Below, one piece after another: positions 44,243 to 54,586 of a stretch of 64,000 bases of DNA. Source of the DNA: Nepenthes gracilis (taxonomy: Eukaryota > Streptophyta > Magnoliopsida > Caryophyllales > Nepenthaceae); contig BSYO01000022.1 of assembly GCA_033239525.1 (NCBI GenBank), positions 14,890,923 through 14,954,922 of the forward strand, in the 5' to 3' direction. Each line of letters starts with the position of its first letter. Position 1 is the first letter of the stretch. Below the pieces are notes generated by a model. That model had not been told where the DNA came from and made no database searches. It saw nothing but the letters and a program-made list of their open reading frames with translations. The position numbers and the translations under genes are program-made.

Positions 44243-45240
44243 TGTTGGGTCCCATGTCCCGGCCAGGAAGAATTGCCAAGCCCACGAAGGATTCCGCGGC
44301 CCGCGAAAGGTCCAAAAGCCCACATGAGACAGTCAACCCAGCCCAGTGGTCGAAAGGTGTGAACCCATGCTGGCAGAAGACAACGGAACCCTGCAACGTA
44401 TTTAATGCGTTGCCGGAAAATCGGCGAAAAGGCGGAAAGGCTAGCCAATAGAGGAGTGGCTGGAGCAGCGCCAACGGCTCCCGCTGCCGTCTGCAGGCAG
44501 CCAACCAATCCTCGCTCAGGAAAAAATCGGGCATGGCTGGCAACACTCAGAAGCGTACCATTTACGGCAAAAGGACAACCGGCATGACCGGCGGTCCACA
44601 ACAGTAACCAGCGGTGCGGTAGCCCTAGCAACAGGCATTTTGGCACCCAGAGTCCAACAAGGAGAGGCCTATAAGAGCCCTCACACCCCACAGAGAAAAG
44701 AGCTTCCTCTTCGATCTCTTCTTCATCTTCTTCTGGCTGAACACTGATCCTGAATCAAACTCAACCAACTCTGAGCTTCCTTCTTCTTCACTTAACCCCA
44801 AGAAAGGGACAAACGGGAACTGAGGATAAACTCACTTCCGCCCAGCAAGAGAAGCTCACGATTACTCATCCCACGTCTACTCAGACTACAGGAAAGTCAG
44901 CCACCCATTGCGGTGCACTAAGGAAGCCAAGCCTTCCACAACCTGCTCACCGCATTCTCCATACCATAACACGAGCATCTCTTACGCTTTCACAGCATAC
45001 ATCCGCGCACCGCCCTTAGTGTGCGCCATTTCCGTTCATTGTGGGAATTTGCTGACTTGAGCATTGGAGCGGCCTCGGTGGGAGAAATCTTGTCAGACCC
45101 CTGACCTCTTGTTCGTTGTTTGTGTTGTGCAGGTCCAGGTTCATAGTGACGGAGACCGGACCTTTGATCGACGCCGCCCCGTGCCAAGGACTCCGAAGGC
45201 TCGCTAATCCGTACGGTAACCGAGGACCCAGGACGCAACA
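44243..45240 (+). repeat. 3' LTR of the Tat element
   Basis: 998 bp, TGTTGGGTCC...ACGCAACA. TATA box TATAAG at 44670-44675, leader rich in TCTTCATC repeats. A GACTTGAGCATTGGAGCGG motif near 45054 is the usual U5 signature of Tat LTRs. Confidence 0.9.
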
Positions 45241-45486
45241 AATAATAATAATTATTATTTATAATTATAATAATAATTATTATTACTATTACTATTATCA
45301 CTGTTCCTATCTTATTCCTCATACTATTTTACAAACCAAATAAAATAATATTAATTCCCATATTATTCTATTCTAACAACTAAATATAAGAATAACAATT
45401 CTAACTATATTATCATCATATTCTATTCCCTAGAATAATTATTCTATTCCCACCTTATTCCATTCCAGCAACCAAACGTAACGTAA

Positions 45487-45634
45487 GAGTGTAACGAAAA
45501 TATTGATCGATGGAGTTGAATTCAATACATGCGCACTGAGGGTGGTAAGGTATTATGCCATCATAGATTTAGTTACTTGTCATACTTGCAAATATTGATT
45601 ATGTTATGTTAGTTACCCAATCATTGGTAGAGGA
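45487..45634 (+). repeat. 3' LTR piece 2 of the ancient plus-strand gypsy
   Basis: Lies between the MITE target site and the GAGGA site of the next insertion; AT-rich, no ORF. Assigned by position: it connects 38708 with 60723 once both insertions are removed. Confidence 0.5.
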
Positions 45635-47058
45635 AGTCACGGATCACCTCCCCACCACTTATAACCAAGAATACTTATACCAGATAATATACATGTATAA
45701 ATAACATATATATAATACACACAGGATCTATATTATTACTACATTTATTAGTGGCACCAATACTATATACATAAAAATAACGTGTTAGACTTTTCAGAGA
45801 TACTTACTAGGAATCAAAATTTATTACCACAAAATTTATGAAAGTATAACTAATAACCATATTAACAATTCGCAGAAGTATAAAGTCATGTTCATTTCAT
45901 CACAAAATCCAGTACATGCTCTCATACATTCACTACATTTCATCAAAATATAGTAAACATATCAGCCTAAATCACGTTAATCTTTACTCTTACTCATCTG
46001 GTATAAAATCTTGATCATCATCTGAGGGGTTAGAAAATATCAAGTAAATAAGCCAAATGTTCAGTAAAATACAATAACAAAAATATGCATATTTATACTT
46101 AAAATCGACATATACAGATATTAAAGGAATATGATCCATATAAAGCATATATGAACTTTCAACTTTTATTTTCTGAGTCTTAATTATCGGTTGTCTTTAG
46201 GAATTAGGACTAGTAGGCCTTACCAACTAACGGAGCGGTCAATCGAAAAAAGGATTATGTATATTTTCACACAATTTAAGGCACAGATTCACTTAATTCA
46301 ATACCCCGTGATGAGCTGTATACTTTTAATCCAATATACGGGGCCAAATAACAAAATGCCCTCAAAGCAACCCCACGCTGAGGGGCAGTCCTCAAATTTT
46401 CACTATAATATTCTAAGGTATGTTAGAAAATATTACTCGCTGAAAATAATTTCTTAATTCAGTTTCTTAACCCATGCTAAAAACCTCACATGGAAGCTTT
46501 CACATTATTCATAATTCTTTTTCTTTAATTTTTTTTTATTTTGGAAGAAAATACTTATTCAAATGAAATTTACAAAACTTCCATATATTTTTTCATAATA
46601 TCGAACATATAATCATAAATTACGGTAATTATCGATAAACCATAAATTATAACAGAAATCGATATATTTTTTCAATTTCGTAGCTTTATCCTTAATCTTT
46701 TTACACGGGTTGTGAGATCCAAAATTTTATCAGCCTGCATAAAATATGAACCGGCCTCCTCCCGTGAAAAAAGAATCCAGTCCGACCTTGTAATCAAGCC
46801 CGGCTTCCTTTTGTGAATAAAGATTGGTCCTTCAGAATCACAAACGGCCCAAAAAGGGTTGGCCAGTAGCGGAGTGGGCCAAGCAGTTGGCCTAAAATTA
46901 ACTAATGGTAACTAAAGACAAAAATAAACTTTATTGTTAGAATCCAACTAGGCGGTGACCAAATGAAGTAAGTAAATCAACGTAATTACTCTACCTACCC
47001 TCTGAAGAAAAGTACGGGAGTAAGTAACTTACCCAACTTACTCCTCTAAACCCCTCCT

Positions 47059-47166
47059 CTATATTAACCCTACACTGGTCGATGCACGGGCAAGCAGAAG
47101 GAAGAGAGTGATGGGAAAAAGCTTCAAGATGGTAAAAATCTAGGCAATCAACTCTCAGGCAAGTTA
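47059..47166 (+). promoter_or_regulatory. LTR promoter, leader exon and splice donor
   Basis: TATA region 47059-47068, AAGCAGAAGGAAGAGAGTG leader, donor after 47158. The partner acceptor TTATGATTTTTAG ends at 50181, two nt before the gag ATG at 50183. The intron would span about 3.0 kb, including the repeat field and PBS. Confidence 0.5.
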
Positions 47167-47504
47167 CTTCGGACACTACTCTTTAAGATCTGTTTTTAAG
47201 AATACTGCACGTGTACTCTGCTTTGAAGTTCATGCTCTGTTTTGAAGTTCATGCTTTACTGCAAGTTACTCTGTTTTAAAATTCATGCTCTGTTTTTACT
47301 TTCAGAACCTTTCGAGTATACTTCACCTTTAAAAATCCAGATCCTTAAGTATTCTCCCGTTTTCCAACGACCAGTTTTAAGAAAGGCGGCAATATCTCTC
47401 TCCGATTTAATTTACTGCTGTATTTACTGCTGTATTTAGTTTGTTTCTGTTTAACTGCCGGTTCCTCGTCTGTTGTCATTCTGTTTCTGTCAACTGGGCT
47501 TTGC

Positions 47505-49080
47505 ATGTTAAAATCGAAATCGGCCCCCTTTTTGCATATTCAAAATCGGAATCAGCCTTTCTTCATGAAAGTGAACTCGACCTTTCTGCATGAAAAATTT
47601 GAAACCAACATAGGCTGCATTGAAATCGGCCCTTCTGCATTGCATTATGAATTCGACTGTGCATATAGAAAACAAAATCGGCCCTTAGCATGGAAAATCA
47701 AATCGGTCCATTCATGTAAAAATCAAAACCTGCCTCTTTTACATTAAAATCAAAGTCGGCCATTGAGATAAAAATCGAAATCGGTTCTGAAATCGAATTT
47801 GGCCCTGTGCATTGAAGTCAAAATCGGCTTTGTGCATCAAAATTGAAATCGGCAGAAAAATCAAAATCGGCTTGTGCATCGGCGCTGTACATCGAAGTGG
47901 AAATCGGCCCTTGCATTGCAAACTTGAAATCGGCTGCTTTGCATGAACTTTCAAAATCGGCCCCTTGCTTTGTAAACTTGAAATCGGCTGCATGAAATCG
48001 AACTTGGCCCTTGCGTTAAAAATCGAAATTGGGCCTTGCATCAAAAACCGAAATCGGCTTGAGAATCAGAACCAAAATCAGCCTTTGTAGATTCTATCAA
48101 AATCGGCCTGTCAAACTCGGCCCTGGCGTTAGAAATCGAAATCGGTTTGTCAAAACCGAAGTTGATCTCTGTAGATTTAATCGAAATCGGCCCTGAAATC
48201 AAATTCGGTTTTGTTGCAATCAAGTCCGGTTGCCCAAACAAGAAAAAAAATCGAGTTCGGATTCTTGAAGAATCAAGTTCGTCCTTTTAAAATCCAGTCC
48301 GCCCCTTTCACACGAAAAAATCAACTCCAACCCTTTTGAAAAGAGGTCCGTCCGGCTTGTACAAAACCAGTCCGGCTTCATGCATGTTAAACCCAATTCG
48401 GCTTCGTGCATGTAAAATGAAGTCCGGCCCTTTTTGCATGAATTAATTAAGTACAGCCCTTTTGCAAGAATAAATCAAGTCCGGCCATGTTTATGCACTG
48501 TTCATGTTAAAATCAAGTCCGAGTTTGTGCATATTAAAACCAAGTTCGGCTTTGTGCATACTAAAATCAGGTCCGGCCCTTAAAGCACAAAAGCACAACA
48601 ACTCCGGCTTTTTGTTAAAAAAAAAAGGAGAACTCCGGCTTTTTGTTGAAAAAGAACTCCGATTTTTTGTTGAAAAAGGAACTCCGACTTTTGTTGAAAA
48701 ACGAAACTCCGAATTTTGAGAAAAAGCACTCCGGCTTTTTGAGTGCTCCGGCTTTTTGAGAAAAAGCACTCTGGCATTTTGAGCACCCCGGCTTTTTGAG
48801 AGAAAAGGAACTCTGGCTTTTTGAGCACTCTGGCTTTTTGAGCACTCTAGCTTTTAAAAAAAAAAAGAGAAAAAAAAAAGCACTTCGGCTTTTTGAGCAC
48901 TCCAACTTCTTTTGAACACTCCGACTTTTTGAGAAAAAGCACTTCGGCTTTCCTTAAGCGAAAATCAAGTACGGCCTCTCTTGTGTAAAGAAAATCACAA
49001 TCGGCTTTTGTGTTAAGAAAATGAAGTCCGGCCTCCCTTCACATAAGATCCAAACAAAGATAAACTTTGAACCGGCTTTA
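47505..49080 (+). repeat. Degenerate CGG-rich short repeat field in the 5' LTR
   Basis: First part (to about 48230): irregular 20-30 bp units around AAATCGGCCCTTGCAT. Second part (48240-48590): AAGTCCGGCCCTTTTGCATG-type units. Third part (48600-48960): ACTCCGGCTTTTTGAG/AAAAAGC units. Dozens of copies in one direction. The same field recurs at 55365-56930 in the 3' LTR. Minus-strand ORFs rich in KKPE/SRSAF here are repeat artefacts. Confidence 0.85.
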
Positions 49081-49987
49081 TGAAAATACGAATAAGTTCT
49101 GACTATAGCTTTGGGAGATAAGGTCCTCCGGCATGCCTTAGAACTTTATGGTAGAAATTGAAGATAACTCTGTCTATGGAGTTAATCATGGTCCGCCCAT
49201 TTCTCGGAGCATTACGATCATGAGGAAAGCGAACTCTGTCCATGAAGCTATTTGTGGTCCGCCCTGTCCTCGAGGCGTTACGGTCAGAAGGAAAACATAG
49301 TTTCTGGCTTACCTTCGGGTGGCACACCAATCCCACGAGATTGGATACTTCTGTTCAGTTATCGGCCTTAGATTGTGTGGATTGAATATAATCTTTCCTC
49401 GATTAATGCCTCCTCCGTAAGCAAAAGAATAAGAGAAGACTTCCATGATGAAACCGACTCTGTTTTATGCTCTAACATTCAGTGCGATCCTCATCCGGCT
49501 AAGTATTAATTTTAGTATTACATATGATTCTGTTCTGATTCCTCCTACATTGATTTCTTTAGTTTTCTGATCCGCTACTATTTATTAATATTTATGGATC
49601 GGCCTGACAACACAAATATTTTATGATAATTGGCATGTACCTTATTGAGCTCCGGCTCACTGTTTTCTATTTTTCTCCCTTACAGATGAAACTTTAGAGC
49701 TTGTGCCTGACGAGTTGGAGTAATTAGAGCTTGTCTGAAGAATTATTAAAGACTCGGAAGCTTATTTTGGAGAATATCATTGTAATGACTTGATTATGAT
49801 TCATAGACTTTTATGATTAGACATTTTTTATTATGTACTCAGAAATGAATATTTTGGAATGAAGAAAAATGCTTCTGCAGGATGTTAGACTAACTTCCGT
49901 TATACTTCTTACGGTTAAAAGTATATGGGTCCTAGATGGCATCCAGATCCAGTGTTGCAAAAAAAAAAAATCTCGTTCCGTCACATT

Positions 49988-49999
49988 TGGTATTAGAGA
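49988..49999 (+). promoter_or_regulatory. Primer binding site of the Tekay-like gypsy
   Basis: TGGTATTAGAGA, one base different from the Met-tRNA type TGGTATCAGAG, two nt after the LTR end. 50000-50181 is noncoding leader ending in the splice acceptor. Confidence 0.8.
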
Positions 50000-50182
50000 A
50001 ATGAGATGCCTTAGGAATTGATCAAACGAAAAGGCAGAAGTGTAGGCTTAAATCTTGGCCCTAAATCTTTCTAAGACGTAGGTAGAGTGACTTAGTCAAC
50101 TAGAATCCCTAAGATAGTTGACCTCTAAGACTCAGTTCGATTTTATTAAACTAACCAATGTTCTGAAATTATGATTTTTAGG

Positions 50183-53100
50183 ATGGCTAGTGGGAGGACA
50201 AGGAGAAAAGACAGAAACACTCCCTATGACCGGGAGGCCGCTTACACAAACTTACTGGAAAAGATGACCAACGTGGTGGAATCTATTGAGAATAGGCACA
50301 TGGCCCCGGTCCCTGCGGCTAAACCAACTCTGGCCATCCTAACTCCAACCACGTACAACCGATTTACGACGGAGTGCACCCCGGGCTTCTTGGGAAAGCT
50401 TGATCCGGCAAAAGCAGCTATATGGCTTAAAAGGATGAAGAAAATATTCGCAGTGATCGGATGTACGGACCAGGAGAAGGTCACCTTTGCCATCTATAAA
50501 TTAGAGGGCGAGGCGGATAACTGGTGGAGCATGAAGAGGAGGGCACTGGGGGTGCCCAATGAACTAATCACCTGGGAGATGTTCGAGGAAGCGTTTCTAG
50601 AGAAATATTTTCCATCCAATCTCCGGGATCAAAAGGAGATGGAGTTCATGAGACTAAGACAAGGGAGTATGTTAGTAACGGAGTACGATGCTAAATTTAC
50701 CGAGTTGTCCCAATTTTCGCCTTATTATGTAGAAGACAAACTAAGAAAGGTGAAGAAGTTTCAGCAAGGGCTGCGAGATGACATTCGGAAGCAGCTGTCC
50801 ACTCTGAAACTTGAGACATGTGCCGACATACTGGACCGGGCAGTCATCTTCAAGAAAGAAGTAGAGACGGAAAGATTCTTCACAAAAAGAGTAGCCAGTC
50901 GGGCAAATGTTAGTATCGGATCCGTTGGAGGATCTTCTGGATCATCAAAAAGGACAAAAACTGTGAAAAAGGGGAAGAGCGTGGTGCCGACCCAGTCGAG
51001 GTCTGATTCTAAAACCTCGGCTGCGCAGTGCACATCCTGCGGAAAAATACATCCAGGGCAGGAATGTAGTCGAATGATGGGAGCTTGTTATAAATGTGGG
51101 CAGAAAGGCCATCTGATCAAGGATTGCCTAAGAATGGAGGGAGGAAAGCCTATTGTTCCAGCTAAAGCTTTCGCAGTAGCTATTCAGGAGCCTGAAGCAT
51201 CACCTAACGTCGTGGAAGGTACTCTTTCTATTTGTGGCGTTCCTGCATCCATCCTGTTTGATTCAGGGTCTACTCATTCTTTCGTTTCTCCACGGTTTGC
51301 ACGCCATATTGACATTGCTTCATGCTTATTGAATTATAAATTATCGGTGTGTACCCCTATGGGATTTCCCGTAGTTACTGATGTTGTGTACCCTAAATGC
51401 GTGATGGAAGTAGACGGGAAGCATTTAATCGTGGATTTGGTACTATTAAACATGGAAGGTTTTGATGTGATTCTAGGGATGGATTGGCTGGCTGAAAACC
51501 ATGCCACCATTGATTACTTTATGAAGAAGGTTTTTTTTAATATCCCTGGGATGGAGACCTTCTTCTTCCAAGGCATCAAGAAAAAGGAGGTGCCGGTAAT
51601 GATCTCCGCCTTGCATGCTAAACATTTGGTGAAAAGTGGATGTAAGGCTTACTTGGCTTTTGCATGTACCACTGGGAGTCATAAAGTGTCGACTAAGGAC
51701 ATCCACACCGTCTGCGAATTTAAGGATGTATTTCCTGAGGAGCTGCCTGGATTGCCTCCACATCGGGAAATTAATTTTGAGATTTCTATTGTTTCTGATG
51801 CCAACCCAGTTTCTAAAACCCCTTATAGAATGGCTCCAGCTGAGTTGAAGGAGTTAAGGTTACAACTGCAGGAGCTGTTGGACAAAAGTTTCATTAGGCC
51901 AAGTGTGTCTCCTTGGGGAGCACCAGTTTTACTCATGAGGAAGAAAGATGGATCCTTGCGGCTATGTATCGATTATCGTGACTTAAATAAAATCACAATA
52001 AAGAACAAGTATCTTCTGCCACGAATCGATGATCTGTTTGATCAATTGCAAGGATCTCGGGTATTCTCAAAAATCGATTTGAGGTCTGGATATCATCAAT
52101 TGAGGATTAAGCCTGAGGATGTGGCCAAGACCGCTTTTCGAACAAGGTACGGTCACTACAAGTTCCTTGTTATGCCCTTTGGGCTTACAAACGCCCCTAC
52201 CGCCTTCATGGATCTAATGAATAGGGTGTTCAGGCAGTACCTTGACAAATTCATGGTGATTTTTATTGATGATATTCTGATCTATTCCAAAAATTATGAG
52301 GAACATGAGACCCGTTTAAGGATAGTACTTCAAGTACTTCGCGAGAAGAAGCTATATGCTAAGTTAGAAAAATGCGAATTTTGGCTAGAGAAGGTGATGT
52401 TCCTGGGTCATGTAATCTTCGATGGCGGTATTTCAGTGGATCCTAAGAAAGTTGAGGCCGTTACTAACTAGAGTAGGCCAACCTCAATAACTGAGGTCAG
52501 AAGCTTCCTAGGCATGGCAGGTTACGATCGGCGATTCATGGAAAACTTTTCCCAAATTGCTATGCCTCTGACTAAACTACTAAAGAAGGAAATCAGATTT
52601 CAGTGGACCGAAGAATGTGATCGGAGTTTTCAAGAGCTGAAGGATCGCCTAACTACCGCTCCGGTATTGGTGATTCCAGAAGGCTCCAAAGGATACGAGG
52701 TGTACTGTGACGCCTCTAAGGCAAGCTTGGGATGCGTGCTGATACAGCACGGTAAGGTAGTAGCTTATAGGTCTAGGCAGCTAAAGGTTCACGAAAAGAA
52801 CTACCCTACCCATGATCTGGAGCTTGCGGCTGTGGTATTTTCCTTAAAAATTTGGAGACACTACCTATACGGTGAAAAGTTTCTGGTGTATTTTGATCAC
52901 AAAAGCTTGAAGTATTTGTTTTCTCAGAAGGAGCTTAACATGAGGCAAAGGAGGTGACTCGATTTCCTAAAGGATTATGACTGTGAAATACAGTATAAAC
53001 CTGGGAACGCTAATGTGGTGGTAGACGCTTTAAGTCGATGGTCTGGGTTTGTAACTCAATTGCAAGTTAAGCAATAACAGCTATCTTCAAATTCAACTGG

Positions 53101-54529
53101 AGTTCGTTAGTGAAGTTAAGGAGATGCAAGTTAACGAACCATTCCTTGTCGAAATTGCAAGCGACTTGAGTAAGGAACCTGAGCTGAATACAATGTTCGA
53201 ACAGACGGAGCATTGAGGTTCAGAGATCGACTGTGCGTACCTGATGTTAAGGAGTTGAAAGAGAAAATTTTAAAGGAAGCCCATCGATCTAAGTATACCA
53301 TCCACCCGGGGGCAAACAAAATGTATCAAGACTTAAAGAAAACATTATGGTAGAGAAATATGAAGAGAGACATTATGGCCTATGTAGAAAAATGCCTCGT
53401 GTGCCAACAACTGAAGGCTGAAAGGAGACAATCATCCGGATTGTTGCAACCAATGCCGATCTTGAGTTAGAAATGGGAGGCTATTGCTATGGACTTTGTG
53501 TCAGGATTGCCAAGGACCCCCAGGAATCATGATGTTGTCTGGGTTATAGTTGACTGACTAACAAAGTCTGCCCATTTCCTGGCAATTAGGACGACCTACT
53601 CACGCGACAAGGTGGCACAGCTTTATATGAACGAAATTGTGAGACTTCATGGAATTCCTGCCTCCATCGTGTCAGATAGGGACCCCCACTTTGTCTCAAG
53701 GTTTTGGAAGAGTTTGCATAAGGAACTGGGGATTGAATTAAAATTCAGTACTGCTTACCACCCTCAGACTGATGGTCAGTCAGAACGGACCATTCAAATT
53801 CTTGAGGATATGCTAAGGGTTTCGGTGTTGAAAATGAAGGAAAATTGGGATACTTATCTGACATTGGTAGAATTTGCCTACAATAACAACTATCAGGCTA
53901 GTATCGGCATGGCCCCTTTTGAAGCCTTGTGTGGAAGGAAGTGTAGATCACCAATTCATTGGAAAGAAACTAGGAATAAGAGAATCCTGGGTCCGAAAAT
54001 AGTAAAAGAAACGGTGGAGAAAATTAGACTAATCCATGATAACTTAAAAGTCGCTCAGAGCAGACAGAAGAGCTATGCGGACAAAAGAAGGAAAGACTTA
54101 AGTTTTGAAGTAGGAGATTTCGTCTTTCTGAAAGTCTCGCCATATAAAGGAACGTCACGATTTGGAGTAAAAGAAAAACTAAAGCCACGATTCATTGGTC
54201 CTTTTGAAATTTTAGAAAGGATCGGAGAAGTGGTGTACCGATTAGCACTACCGCCAAGTTTAACTGAAGTGCATGATGTGTTCCATGTATCCATGCTCCG
54301 AAGATACGTTTACGACCCTACTCATGTGATTGAGTTCGAACCCCTGGAAGTCAACAAGGATCTATCCTATGTCGAGGAGCCACTACAAATCCTCGATCGA
54401 AAAAAGCAAAAACTGCGGACAATGGTGGTCTCTCTGGTAAAGGTCCTATGGAGGAATCACTCACCTGAGGAAGCCACCTGGGAGCAAGAAGAAGAAATTC
54501 GGAGCAAGTATCTCCACTTGTTTGATTAA
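50183..54529 (+). pseudogene. gag-pol polyprotein of the Tekay-like gypsy, five nonsense mutations
   Basis: Single frame of about 1449 codons from ATG 50183 ([11 protein letters not shown]), chosen because a splice acceptor ends two nt upstream. Order: gag ([19 protein letters not shown]), CCHC knuckle ([14 protein letters not shown], about 51090), protease ([10 protein letters not shown]), RT with [10 protein letters not shown] and FIDDIL intact, RNase H ([21 protein letters not shown]), integrase zinc domain, core (MDFVSGLP, VSDRDPHF, ERTIQILE) and chromodomain-type end (VLWRNHSPEEATWEQEEEI). Stops: 52469 TAG, 52955 TGA, 53351 TAG and 53468 TAG at Trp positions, 53555 TGA at an Arg position. 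Two compensating frameshifts lie between about 53075 and 53210. Confidence 0.95.
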
Positions 54530-54570
54530 GGTATGTAACTTTACTCAAATTTCGAGGACGAAATTTTTTT

Positions 54571-54586
54571 TTTAGTGGGGAAGAAT
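54571..54586 (+). promoter_or_regulatory. Polypurine tract of the Tekay-like gypsy
   Basis: TTTAGTGGGGAAGAAT before the LTR start; preceded by the AAATTTCGAGGACGAAATTT signature of this clade. Confidence 0.8.

Larger units (their letters stand above)
39040..45240 (+). mobile_element. Non-autonomous Tat-lineage gypsy element without gag-pol
   Basis: TGTTGG...CAACA ends and a perfect 5-bp TSD AATAA (39035-39039 and 45241-45245). A 127-bp LTR start at 39040 repeats 44243-44368, but the copies diverge at about 39167. A deletion thus runs from inside the 5' LTR, through PBS and gag-pol, into the 3' internal region. What remains is a set of minus-strand units (39831-43954), a PPT and a complete 3' LTR. 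Confidence 0.85.
38712..45483. mobile_element. PIF/Harbinger (Tourist-like) MITE, split by a Tat element
   Basis: Left arm starts GGCCATGCTTGGTT (38712); the right arm, read inverted from 45483, starts CGTTACGTTTGGTT. The inverted repeat extends over about 65 bp (TGGAAT, GTGGGAA, AGAAT, ATTCT, AGGGAATAGA). TSDs TAA at 38709-38711 and 45484-45486 fit the TWA preference of PIF/Harbinger. Without the Tat insertion (39040-45245) it would be about 566 bp. No transposase. Confidence 0.75.
46711..49985 (+). repeat. 5' LTR of the Tekay-like gypsy
   Basis: TGTGAGATCC...CCGTCACA. TATA-like CTATATTAACC at 47059-47068 (intact TATATAAA in the 3' copy), leader, donor CTCTCAG|GCAAGTTAC at 47158 (GC donor; GT in the 3' copy), then the CGG-rich repeat field (47505-49080) and an AT-rich U5. 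Confidence 0.93.

Noticed and set aside
47740..48905. Several minus-strand ORFs rich in KKPE, SRSAF and FFF motifs (also at 55640-56850)
   Set aside because: They are direct translations of the CGG/A-rich short repeats in the LTR, appear in several frames at once and match no protein family.
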